Source: Halichondria panicea (lineage: Eukaryota; Porifera; Demospongiae; Suberitida; Halichondriidae). From it: 64,000 bases of DNA. Below the pieces are notes generated by a model. It was not told the DNA's origin and made no database searches. It was given only the letters and a program-made list of their open reading frames with translations. A program made the position numbers and the translations under genes. Below are positions 34,895-46,000 of this stretch, in pieces; within the stretch, counting starts at the first letter, position 1; each line of letters starts with the position of its first letter. The stretch spans positions 3,339,803-3,403,802 of the forward strand of contig NC_087380.1 of the NCBI RefSeq assembly GCF_963675165.1. The letters are read 5' to 3'.

Positions 34895-35393
34895 TATTAT
34901 ATTGAGATGAGGGTGGACCTGCAAAGCAGCAGCAGGGCAGATTCAGTTCCTGAGTTAGGGAAAAGATCGTCCGGAAAGCTCCTCCTGTTTAGAATCAGTA
35001 AATGCACTAGTTACTGTGAGTACCATTTCCAACTTGGAAACTGGAAACTTGACTTGGAAGGAGAGATATTAAAAGAGCCTCTGGAAAATCCATGTAAGGC
35101 AAAGCTTAACTATTTTTCACAGTGCATGGGCATGGCTTTCCATTTAATTTTTTCCCTTTTGTAATCATCTAGACTATTTGGTGAGTATCTCTGTGCCCTC
35201 CCCCCAAATGATTTTGTACTTGTACTGTTGCTATTAAACGTTCAACGTATAAAGTACATAATGCATGTACTGATCAACGCAACTGTCTACCCTCCTCTAT
35301 ATTTGTGGTGGGGAGAGTGGTAGGTAATTCCTGATTTAAATAGATTATTATGAGTGAGTGCATTTGATCAAGTGATTCTTGTGTCTCTACAGC
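34895..35393. other. Gap between divergent PSME3IP1 and VMAC-like genes
   Basis: A 499-bp region between divergent starts. CTCTACAGC immediately before the VMAC-like ATG looks like a splice acceptor, so a 5' untranslated exon may lie in here. A plus-strand open frame crossing 34826-35164 has no recognisable content. Confidence 0.4.
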
Positions 35394-35801
35394 ATGAGTC
35401 TCAGTCGAGGGAACATACAGGAGGCTAATGAGCACCTCAAGCAGCTGCACCAGAAAGTGTTTGAACTCGAGAACCAGATACAAATGCAAGCCATGCACAT
35501 TGACGAACTACAAAAGACAAACTTTGAACTCCATAGAAAACTTCAGGAGACCGCCTCTGAGAAAGAAAGCGAAACTACATCAGAACTGAAAAAACGACTC
35601 CAAGACTCGGAAGAGCAGGTAGTAAAGCTTCTCTCAGCTGCCCAAGAGAGAGATGTGGCCATGGTGAGGTTGGAGGAGAAATCAAGACTGTTTTACGAGG
35701 CAGTGGAACACAAGGGCGCTCTTGTTAAGATAGTGGAGGTGTTGGAAGAACTGAGTAGAGACAGTACTGTGGAGAATGTTAGCAAGAATAGCGAACAGTA
35801 A
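35394..35801 (+). CDS. VMAC: VMAC-like coiled-coil protein
   Basis: Small single-exon coiled-coil protein, 135 aa. The start SLSRGNIQEANEHLKQLHQK and the arrangement of heptads follow vertebrate VMAC (vimentin-type intermediate filament-associated coiled-coil protein), whose N-terminus reads IREANAHLAAVHRR in human from memory. The coiled coil covers about residues 8-100; a second helix (FYEAVEHKGALVKIVEVLEE) ends the conserved part, and the tail is polar. Human VMAC is somewhat longer (about 169 aa). An upstream untranslated exon is likely because an AG acceptor abuts the ATG. Function in an invertebrate is unknown. Identity rests on a short, low-complexity match. Confidence 0.6.
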   Translation: MSLSRGNIQEANEHLKQLHQKVFELENQIQMQAMHIDELQKTNFELHRKLQETASEKESETTSELKKRLQDSEEQVVKLLSAAQERDVAMVRLEEKSRLFYEAVEHKGALVKIVEVLEELSRDSTVENVSKNSEQ

Positions 35802-36008
35802 AGTGGCTAGCTGGAATTGGCTGGTCTTGATTTTATTACTACCCATTTGACTGTGAATGATATGCAAAAATCATTATTCATTATGATTTGTACAGATTTG
35901 CAGGTCACCTTTATATAATTTATTCTAAATGTGTACATGCAGTGATCATGATCTCTCACAAAACTACTTGCAATATTATTATAGAGTGGCATCAACAATA
36001 GTTGGTCT

Positions 36009-37797
36009 TCATTTTCCGATGTAGTTCTTGGTCCAGTGAAGTCCCTCCTCGGTTGTTGTGGCAGGAATGTACTCGCACGCCAACCACCCCTGATAACCCA
36101 TAGACTGCAGGGCATCGATGAAGAAGGGAAAATTAACTTCCCCCTTTTCATCTGGCTCGTGTCTTCCAGGCACTTGGCTTATCTGAATGTGATCTGCATA
36201 ACACAATGAGGCCATTGTAACACACACACACACACATACACATACAAGACAATGAACTGGCCAGCAAAACACGGTTTTTGTATATGCATGCAGTCCTTAA
36301 CTAAGGGGGGGGGGGGTTGCAAAGAACAAGTATATAATACGTAGCTATATATGAATTGCTTACCTACATACTGAAGGTGGCTCCTGAGAAACTCAGTGAG
36401 ATTGCCGTCCATTCTCTGTGCATGGAAGACGTCCTGCATGGAGTGTGGGATGAAGTGTGTGTGTGGTTGGGGGGGGGGTAAATATGGTAGAACTTACAAA
36501 CTCCAACTTGACATTTGGGTAGTCAACCTTCTTGAGAATATCAACAGCTACAATGTAGTGGATATAGTAAACGATCACCAAGATATGATTAATGTATCCA
36601 CGTTACCCTGTTGCTGGTGTGTCAAGAAGTAGTTGGGTATCACAGAGATGGGTTCGATTAAGACTGTTATGTTATGCTGAGGAAAACAAATAAAAGCAGT
36701 CAATTTATTAAAAGGCACACAAGAGTTTCACCTTTGCACACTCTTGAGCTGCATGCTTCAAGTTAGCAATGAATGTCTGCTCAGCGTTGTCACGAATGGA
36801 AGGATCAACTGCCCCAGTCAGCATATGCACCCTGGGGGCACAAACATAATCCCTGAAGCCATACATCGCATTGCTAGCAGCTATATAAGATTGCAGATAG
36901 TGGGTAAGAAGGGGGGAAAGAATGGGAGATAGTGGGAAAGAAAAGAGGAAAGAGAGAGGGGGATAGTGGGAAAGGAGGAGAGAGAGAGATTGATAAAATT
37001 TATGTTTCTGTAAAGCATAATTGTCACGCACTTTAGAATACGTACCGTGGACACTTGAGAGCCACTGCATACTCAATGGCAGTGCTCAGGAATGTCTTGA
37101 AGTCCTCCTCTCTCCCAGGCACAGCTGCCACCCCGTACTCTCCAGGGGCTCCTGTAGGTGGGTGGGCAGGGGGTGACATAGAGTAGGTGGGCAGGGGGGT
37201 GACATAGAGTGGGTGGGCAGGGGGTAACATTGGGTGGGTGGGCAGGGAGTGACATAGAGTGGGTGGTAACCAGACAACACAACACTGGGGCTCTACAGGC
37301 TTAACGCTTGAAAACACGACTGTCAAAGGGAGGAAAGGCAGTATAAATACAGCGAATCTCATTTGCAGCTAAAACAATGTTCACCTTCTTCTTTTGTATG
37401 CAGTTAGATTAATAGTACTGCCTGACAATCATTCCTCAGCCTCATGGAGGCCAACCCCTCCCCTTTTTCAATAAGCAAGTTGCAGGCTATATACATCCCC
37501 CATAGCAACTGCTGAGCTCACCATTAGGTCCACACAGTCCCACAACCTCCACCCCAGCTCTCTCCTTAGCCATCACCAGCTCCTCTTTTGAAGAAGTTGA
37601 AACGACATCAGCTCCAAACTCAACTCCGTTGAAACCTGATAATTTCACACATAGAGTGATAGATCATAAACCATAAAAGCATTGTGTATCATAGTTGGCC
37701 TAGATAGCTTACCATTCCTGGAAGCAGCTTCAAATCTCTCCAAAAGTGGTTGCTCCTTGAACAGAAAGGACAGGTTAGCTGCTAACTTGAGTGCCAT
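36009..37797 (-). CDS. HYI: Putative hydroxypyruvate isomerase
   Basis: TIM-barrel enzyme of the xylose-isomerase-like family; interconverts hydroxypyruvate and tartronate semialdehyde. Eight exons: 37713-37797, 37522-37635, 37046-37151, 36732-36831, 36607-36676, 36498-36547, 36364-36433, 36009-36193; 780 nt, 259 aa. Blocks that match HYI: MALKLAANLSFLFKEQPLLE, GFNGVEFGADVVS, GEYGVAAVPGREEDF, VHMLTGAVDPSIRDNAEQTF, ITVLIEPIS, FDVFHAQRMDGNLTEF, DHIQISQVPGRHEPDEKGEV and NFPFFIDALQSMGYQGWLAC, including the metal- and substrate-site Glu/His/Asp positions typical of the fold. Length equals human HYI. Its start faces the next gene across 113 bp. Confidence 0.94.
37150..37268. repeat. GGGTGGGCAGG minisatellite
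   Basis: Four imperfect units of about 27 bp (GTGGGCAGGGGGTGACATAG) in HYI intron 2, directly next to the exon 3 acceptor at 37151/37152. A purine-rich stretch and homopolymer G runs (about 36303 and 36469) lie in other HYI introns. Confidence 0.85.
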
Positions 37798-37910
37798 GTT
37801 GCCGAGATTGCGCATGTGCACTTCTGCACAAAGAAGGGTGGGGCTGCCTCTTTGCACCAAGGAAATTATATTAACACTACTTGAAGTGCTATGTTTTTTG
37901 ACAACTAAAG
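37798..37910. promoter_or_regulatory. Candidate bidirectional promoter, HYI / multi-pass protein
   Basis: Only 113 bp separate the divergent start codons of HYI and the 660-aa membrane protein, so both promoters must overlap unless one has a distant first exon. No TATA-like motif stands out. Confidence 0.4.
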
Positions 37911-39893
37911 ATGGATAATACAGCTACAGTGACAGGTGTGAAAGAAGACAACAGTAAAGAAAGGATTGGAGATGTTGAAAAATGTGTGGTGGTAAAGATA
38001 GAAGAAACAAGCAACGACCGGTGGTTGGGTGCCAATAAACGCGGTAGAAAGGTTGGTTTTTTATGGCTGTCCGATGCCCTATTGTTGTGCCTAGAGCACT
38101 TGCAGATGTTTGCATTGATTCTCTCACTATCTTTGGCCTGGGCATGGCCACAGGTGTGGATTAGAGGAACAAGTTTTGCCTTTCTTCTAAATTTTGACTT
38201 GTGGGAGTTTGCTAAAACACACAATGTGTATGCAGGAAGAGAGCAAGCGTTTCCGGACCCTATCCAAGTACCTTTTAACTATCTGGGATACTCTATAGCT
38301 TGGATTGTATTTCTCATTTCAGGCGTGTCACTTTTTGGGATTGTATACGTGCTGCTTCCGAAGGTTCCCTCTTTAAACATTGTTGACAGTTTGCTTCTGC
38401 GTGCAAAACTCGTACGGTTATTTACTCTCATTGCACAAGCTCTGTGTTTTCCGTTTGGACTAGTATTAATCCGTTTATTTAACTGCCAAAATTATGCATC
38501 AGGCTCGAATAGAGAACTAGTATTCCGCTCGATTGTATTAGATGAAACCTGTTGGAGTCCCACACACCTTGGTGTGCTGGTCCCAATGCTCATCCTAGCT
38601 TTTGCTTACTTCATTGTATTACCATGCTGGATGATACACATTATCAGAAAGCAACTCCTCTTTCCAATCATTTGCACCTACAACACTTGCAATACTCATG
38701 AGAACTATCTTCGCCTGAAAGAAGCTGAATACATACATGGCTTGGATATCGCCTGGGAGATCAAACATTACTCATTGTTCGCTTCTTTTCAAAGACTATG
38801 GGTTTGGTTTCGCCCACTCTCATTCTTTGTCAAGGCTATTCTATTGATTTTGTATGGCAGTTTTTTCTATTTACCTTACTACCAGTCGATAGTGATGCTT
38901 GCATCGGTGGGTGGGATCACCCTTGCTTTGTCCGCTTTACCTGTTTATCGTATTCGCTCATTCAACTTTATGCTTATTTTTAGCGTTATTGTAAATATCT
39001 GCAACTGTGTGCTTGGTCTGCTGTTGGAACTGAGAGTACAGAGTGCTCTACTTTTGGGAATTCATTTAAACAGTGCTCTAATTGTGATAAATGCCACCTG
39101 GTTACTTGTTGCTATCGTTTGGCTCTCGTACCTAGTCGTTAGAAACTTAAACGTTGTCAAAATGAAATATGGTCCGTTTTGGCCTACCCTCACTGACCTA
39201 AACCGTACAAGCAAACAAAAATCTAATAATACCCGGAAATATTTTAAAGCTATCCTAGCCAGCCGTAAAGTATTAGAAATATGCTATTCAGGACCAGCCC
39301 TGTTCGCTCCCGTCCATAAACTATCAAGGCAGATCCAAATTATCAACGCTTACTGTAGAGAAACGGAAGCTGTTAAGAACTCAACTCATGACCTACTTTG
39401 GGCTTTACTCAATGAAATGATTGACACGCACAACTACCTTCTCACACAATCTGTATATGGAGCATCGAAAACAAACATTGTTCTACCACACATTCAACAA
39501 CTAATGAATCTCATGCCTGGTTTTACAAAAAGACTTGAACAGAGAGAATACAATTTAATCCTCTGGGTGCCTCACAAACGGAGAATCTTACTCAAGCTGC
39601 TAGCCATTATTACCTTCTTGGACATTCTAAAGAGAAGTAGCAGCTATAAAAGAGATTGTATGGAAGAAGAAAAAGACGAAGAGGAAGTAGTAAAGAGAAA
39701 GTCGATCAAACAAGTATCAAACAAAAGTGAATATGCTATATCTCACGAGCATACTCCCTTCTCACCAACAACCTATACTAGAAGTATTGGATCCAGCTAT
39801 GGGCCATCTGTAACAACACTGTGTCATGAAATTGAGCGACCCATTAGCACGACTGGAAGTACGCATGGTGCCAGCTGTGGAAACTACGTATAG
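37911..39893 (+). CDS. Uncharacterised multi-pass membrane protein
   Basis: Single-exon 660-aa protein that I do not recognise. A hydrophilic N-terminus (about 45 aa) precedes roughly eight hydrophobic segments: about residues 52-75 (LLLCLEHLQMFALILSLSLA), 122-148, 168-191, 220-245, 300-345 (two), 350-372 and 384-405. A long cytosolic-looking C-terminus follows, with basic and acidic clusters (MEEEKDEEEVVKRKSIKQ) and a serine/threonine-rich end. No signal peptide, no pore or GPCR signature. The layout recalls the C-terminal multi-TM blocks of large sponge surface proteins, including the one at 40937-44671, but I see no clear sequence match. Divergent from HYI; tail to tail with ALKBH7 (167 bp). 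Confidence 0.75.
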   Translation: MDNTATVTGVKEDNSKERIGDVEKCVVVKIEETSNDRWLGANKRGRKVGFLWLSDALLLCLEHLQMFALILSLSLAWAWPQVWIRGTSFAFLLNFDLWEFAKTHNVYAGREQAFPDPIQVPFNYLGYSIAWIVFLISGVSLFGIVYVLLPKVPSLNIVDSLLLRAKLVRLFTLIAQALCFPFGLVLIRLFNCQNYASGSNRELVFRSIVLDETCWSPTHLGVLVPMLILAFAYFIVLPCWMIHIIRKQLLFPIICTYNTCNTHENYLRLKEAEYIHGLDIAWEIKHYSLFASFQRLWVWFRPLSFFVKAILLILYGSFFYLPYYQSIVMLASVGGITLALSALPVYRIRSFNFMLIFSVIVNICNCVLGLLLELRVQSALLLGIHLNSALIVINATWLLVAIVWLSYLVVRNLNVVKMKYGPFWPTLTDLNRTSKQKSNNTRKYFKAILASRKVLEICYSGPALFAPVHKLSRQIQIINAYCRETEAVKNSTHDLLWALLNEMIDTHNYLLTQSVYGASKTNIVLPHIQQLMNLMPGFTKRLEQREYNLILWVPHKRRILLKLLAIITFLDILKRSSSYKRDCMEEEKDEEEVVKRKSIKQVSNKSEYAISHEHTPFSPTTYTRSIGSSYGPSVTTLCHEIERPISTTGSTHGASCGNYV

Positions 39894-40060
39894 CATGCAG
39901 AGTGGTACTTATTCATTCATACATGCACTGACTGACGAATTTTTGGAGCGAGTCAACATGTTTGGTAAAGTTTGAGAATTAGCACATTATCACATTATAC
40001 AGAATATTTAATTACAGAGAACAGCAAAATATGACTGTGCTAAAACATGTATTTACTAAA

Positions 40061-43000
40061 TTAACTATGAACAGGTTGTGTTCTACTAATTACTGATACT
40101 CTTCTTTGTTTGGTTATACGTTCTCCTTTAAATACTGAATTCTCATTGGTCGGAATGGCATGAGTGTACTTGTATCGAATCACACCCCTACATAAATAAT
40201 AAAATGGATACTTTCACAAAAGCTATGGTTATGCGACAATTGACAATCTATAACCATTAAAGAGTTATAGTCAGACAATTATGAATCATGAGTGACGTGG
40301 GCACAAACCTCATTATGTAGAGAGAGAACCTGGACAGTAGTGCGTGTATCCATCTGTCAGGGTACTCCTCGTGCTGCAGCTGCATCACACTATCCGAGAG
40401 AAGACTGATACCACAAATCACCTCTCCACAAAACTGCAAATTCACAGATTTAGACATACCCTATATATGTATTCATTAATTAATATCCACGGCTAATTAA
40501 AGTACTCATGCCAAGGGCGTGTGAAGAGAAGAGGGTATGCAACTACAATCTATTGTATTATAAATGGGCGGGGGCTTATGTTAAAAATAGCAAAGAATGC
40601 ATTGCACGTGCACTTTATACTCTAGACTAGCCTAGCCTCGATCGGTTGGCTAAATATAACATATCCTGCTGACTCATCAATAATACGACGCATACACAGT
40701 ATACATTGCGAGTTGCATGCCCTCTTCTCTTTATACGCCCTTGCTCATGCCAACTTTGATTGTAAGACAGGAATCGACAAAAAGAACATGCAAGCATGTC
40801 ATGTGTGAATGTCTGAATGAATGTAATATAATTATACATTATGGTCTAATATACAAACAAAGGAAAAAAATCCGTGTGAACAACTATAATAATTACATGT
40901 ATATAGTGTGTGGCATGCGAATTCACTACACATTTTTCAGTTTGTCTCACATTGTTTGTAACTACTATGGAAAGTGCTAAGTTCTACATCAGTTCCTTCA
41001 AGAACTTTTTCACCACTTAAGATATCGAGATACTCTAAAAACTCATTGTCTGAGTGTGTCTCAGTGGTCAATGTTTTCCTACAAGCACGCAGTTTCTTCA
41101 CAGCTCGGAATGTAAAAACAATGGCTAAAAAAATGATCGGTATATAAATGAGGAACAACTGGCTGTAAGCAACTGCCTTTAGTAAATGTGTTGGTTGGGA
41201 AAATTCTTGTAATTTTAAAACAACACCAAAACCAGTTATCAGTATTAGGTTACTAAAGAGTAAGCTGTCATACACGTTATGCTTTCTTTCTTTATATGGC
41301 TGTATCACAGAGTGTGTACTTAGCATGAGGAAAAAGAACAGCTCGGATATTAGGCCATAGACTAGTATATCACTACTGAAAGAGAAAGGTACTAGAATAA
41401 CGATTCGATAGAAAAAGTACAGGCCAGCAAAAAACCTGCACCGGTCTTTGAATCCTCCCTGGAATATATCAAACATAGGCATGAGAGAGTTGATACGAGT
41501 CACTCTGAGAGCATACAGCACCATTTTGTTCTCACTTAGTTTACACAACTGTAGAAGATGAAGAAATGATGGATAGAACAGGAGGACGAAACAAGGAACA
41601 AAGCCGATTAGGAATAGGGTAAATATTGAAATGATAGCATATAGCGTATGTTCATTCTCAAAATATTTAATCCCTCCAAAGTATGCCACTGAAGGACCAT
41701 AAGTTCCTCCAGCACCTATTAAGTTGCTCTTGCGTAAAATGAAAAGAGAAACTCGCACACACTCAGCATAGGAGATTACAAAAAATGCAGATAGTCCGTG
41801 AAGCACTGACACTTTGATGGTCTTGATAGGTTTTAAATATTTACTACAGCATGTGCAGTAACGAATGGATACGATCAGTAGTATCACGAGAATAAAAGCA
41901 AATACTGTGGTAACGTATTTGAAAGCCAGTACATTCATTACTGTAGCACCCTTGAAAAGGCAAAATGATAACTGCTCTACCGAAAAAAAGTCAAAGTTAA
42001 ATATTCCGTAGAATAGATTATAACCTACAACGAGGGTTTTGATGAAAGTATTTGAATGGTCAATAATGGTATACTTTGAGGGTATGATTGTTACAATTTG
42101 GCAGTAGAAAATGAATCCATTGCTAGCCCCTGACGAAAAGTTGACTTCAAAGATGATGCTCAAGGTGAAGAAAATGAACACAGGCAGCAGTTCTGAAACG
42201 ATAAACAGGAAAATACCGTATGAACATTTGCTTTCCTCTCCGCATGTGAAACTCTTTGAATGGTAAAAAGTAGAAAACCCATCCCTACACTGGCCACAAA
42301 CAACACCCTGGCGAGTCTGCCCACACATAAGTAAATTCAGTACATCATGATTGTTTGAGCCCGGGAGTGGATACTCAGTAGCAGTCGGATTATTGCTCAA
42401 ATTACAAAACAGAGTACAAGGAGTTGTATAGAAAATATCAGTGTGAGTGTAATAACCTGCCCAATAACCTCTCTTTATGATGGCTGTATGATTACACTTT
42501 TCTATTCCATAATATGCCTCTTGTTTATTGTCAGAAGAGCACTTGCAGCTTTGAGCCAACTCATCATAGTAGAATCCAGGCGGGCAATGTAGAAGTGTCA
42601 CTTTTAGTATATACTGTACAATACGATACGGATTCTGTGTTGCAATTATTAAAGAAGCTTCATCACCTTGAGCACCAAACAAAGTGATTGAACGATCGAC
42701 AGTGTATGGATATTGAAGCGATACACTGTTGTTCTCTTTTCTAATTCGAGTGTAAAACTCCGATGCCAGATTATGATTAAATTCATCAACGACTGTAAGT
42801 GATAGTTTTTGTGTACTCCCAGGCCATGCAAAAAGAGTCTTGTTTTGCATGGTTGTTTCGAAATGGAATGTTAAGGTACTCAAAACACGTGTGTTGTTTT
42901 CTTTAGCGGTATCCAGCGTAAAGTTACCAATATCTTTAAGAAAATCTTCAAGCTTGCTGTTCTGTAAAATAGCTTTACTACTGAAGTAACAAGAAAAGAA

Positions 43001-46000
43001 AGTTGAAGCAAATATTGAGGATCCACCAAGTTTTGCCGAGTTACCAGAAAAATGAACAGTTATGTTTCTATCTTCAACAGGTGTGGTTTGACTACCACTG
43101 TACTCCAAAAAGCAAGATCGGCTCGCAAAGAATTCCCGCTGCTCAGTGGTATGATAAAATATTGCCCCACCATACTCTGTAGCAGTGTTGTTGATGAACT
43201 GAATAAAAGAATGATTGCTAATGGAGAGAGAAGAAAAGCTGTGCAAGGACACGGCTCCACCATAAAATCCAGTGTTATTCACAAATCTAATTTCTGTGCG
43301 TGTGCCAAACTCAATTCTTGCTGAATTCAACAATAATGCTGTGTAAGCATTGCTATCAAAAAGGAATAACCCATTAAACCTGATTGTAACACGGGTAATC
43401 ACAAAAACACCATATGCAATTGATTTTCTAGTGCTGTTGAATACGATTTGATTTTGAACAAAGTTGCAGTCTTGAAATATAGGGTTTGGAAGGTTACCGC
43501 TACCATGGTGATCAAATTGTGATGGTGATATATCGACTGCCGAGCTGTATCTGCCAGTATTTCCAATCCAGTTGCAATGAACAAACTCCAAGTCATTAGT
43601 TTGAATCAAGTTGTCACGGCTATGAAAAGCAAACAGGTATGTACCACCTCCAAATTTGGCATCGTTATATTTAAAGGTAGTATTGTTCACTAAGAGCCTA
43701 TTATACGAAGCCTTCTCTGTAACACCCACTGCTAAACCACCACCACCAAACATAGCTTTACATTTACGAAAAACTGAATCGTTAATCACAACAGAGTTAT
43801 TCGTGCATTTATCTTGGAATCTGATATACATGCATCCACCAAATGGTGACCAAGATTCTTGGAGTGTACAATGGACTACAGAAACCGTACAATTCGCAAC
43901 ATTCTCTTCAAAAATGACTGAGAGTGCACCTCCTAAACCGTATCCTAGCCAATTCTTGTGTTTAGATGGTTCAAACTCACTGTAAAGTGGTGTATGAATG
44001 CTAGCAAACTGACTATCGATGATCGTATAGGTTGTATTGTTATTACTAATCACAATCTGAATGCCCCCAGCAAAGGAGCTTCCTGCTTCCACTTTGCCCT
44101 TTGTTTTAACATTTTTTTGCACAGTTAAGTTTCTCAGAGTGGCTTCTCCATTAGCATTATTTATAAGTAAAGAGTTGTTTTTGCTTGACTCAATGTCTAC
44201 GCTGTCTAGCAACACATCTCTACAGTTCACTATTGCAACAGCTGTTATAATAGGTATATCTCTCAGAAAGTACACAGCTCCACATGCAACTATTCTTACG
44301 TTGTAGATTTCGAGTGTTTGCACCCCAAAAAACTGGAGACCCACATCACGACTATTATATGAAGAAATACCACAACTCAGTTCTGGCTTCGAAATAACAT
44401 TCCCTGTAATTGTTAATGAAGAGACATTTTCAAACATCACTAATTCCATAATCTTTATATTCCCAAACAAGTGAACCTTAAGATCAGACGTGTTTGTTCC
44501 ATACTGCTTTGCAACTTGCTCAATACTGCAGCATGCAACAGTCAGTGAGTGCAGATTTCCTTCTAAGCAAATTGGTTCACAACTGCCATTTTGTCCCTGC
44601 CCTACATAGAACTCAAGACTAGCAACACTTTGAATAACGGACAAAACTGATATCAACGACCACACTCTCATTGTATTACAGTCTCAATGCTAATAGAATC
44701 TAAGATTTAGCAGTCATGTAGATCTACATACAACTCTTTTATCAGTTGGTTATGAATTCAGTTTCTTGGGTTTTCTTGGGAGAGCATCTAATCATTTGCC
44801 CAACTGGAAAACATTTAGCCTATATTTCGTACACTACAATTCAAAACACTGATACATGTAAGAGCTAGCTAGTTATTGACTTAATTGTATAAAAAGGGCT
44901 CCACACCACTTGCTATTATATAGTATAATATTAATAGTATGGCTAAGAGTGCAATATGAGATTAATAGCACGTGTAACAAGCAATAGCAAGCTAGGATAC
45001 TAATTGCACGAGGCGTAGCCGAGTGCTATTAACCTTGCCAGTGCTTAATTGTTATGAGTGCTATTAATTCCTTATTGCACGAGTAACCATAATATTATAT
45101 TGATTTAATTGTGTATGATGAAGTTCTCTGTAGTTTTTATTAACATTTTTGGCCGTGGCCGTTATTCAAAAACAATCCATTGTCATTGACAGCGTGCAAT
45201 ATTACTTGACAGGTAATTGCACATTGTCAATGACGACGTGCAATTACTGGACCAGATGTGATACGGGATTAATTACTGCACACTCTCCAGTCACTAATAG
45301 CACATCATATGATTTATGAATGAACTTTTTTTTCTATAGCATGGTTTCTTTCAGGATTTTGCAAGTGGGTGAACTGTGGGTTCCAAATATTAATCGATTA
45401 GGAAATTTACTTGCGTGAAAATTAACCCACTAACCCACACTGAAAGAAACCCTGAGAACTATTACCGTTTCACTAATACACATATCCCACCTTGACACTG
45501 TCCACATGAGGTTTTATGTGCCCATCCTCTGCCAGGTCCAGCACATGCACCTGCTCCAAAGGCACAACCACTTTGTCTGTTACAGCTGCTGCAGCCACGG
45601 CCTTGAGCCTCTGTATCACTGGTGTATTGCTTTCACTCCAGTTGCTCTTTTCTGTCTCACTGTACCCTTCTATTGCCTGTATGAATATACAAAGTAAACA
45701 GAAGTTCTATACTTGTGTATTTCCTGATAAAAGGTTTAGTGACAATTAGGGGATACTTTGCCCACACACATAATTATGAGAGGACAATCTATGGGAAGCT
45801 TAATCAAAGAATATACCGTAAGCGTCCCAATTATAGAACCAGCCTCTGTTAGGACGCCCTCGTTTATAACACCCATATACTAACATATAACATCTTTTTT
45901 TTCATACGTTGTTTCCAGAAAAATAAGTATTTTTTACTGGTTCTATAATTAGAACGATTACGGTAGCCAGAAAAAATTGATGCGGTTTTTTATTTTGTGT

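Noticed and set aside
34826-35164. 112-aa plus-strand frame between PSME3IP1 and the VMAC-like gene
   Set aside because: It overlaps PSME3IP1 exon 1 antisense and shows no recognisable content.
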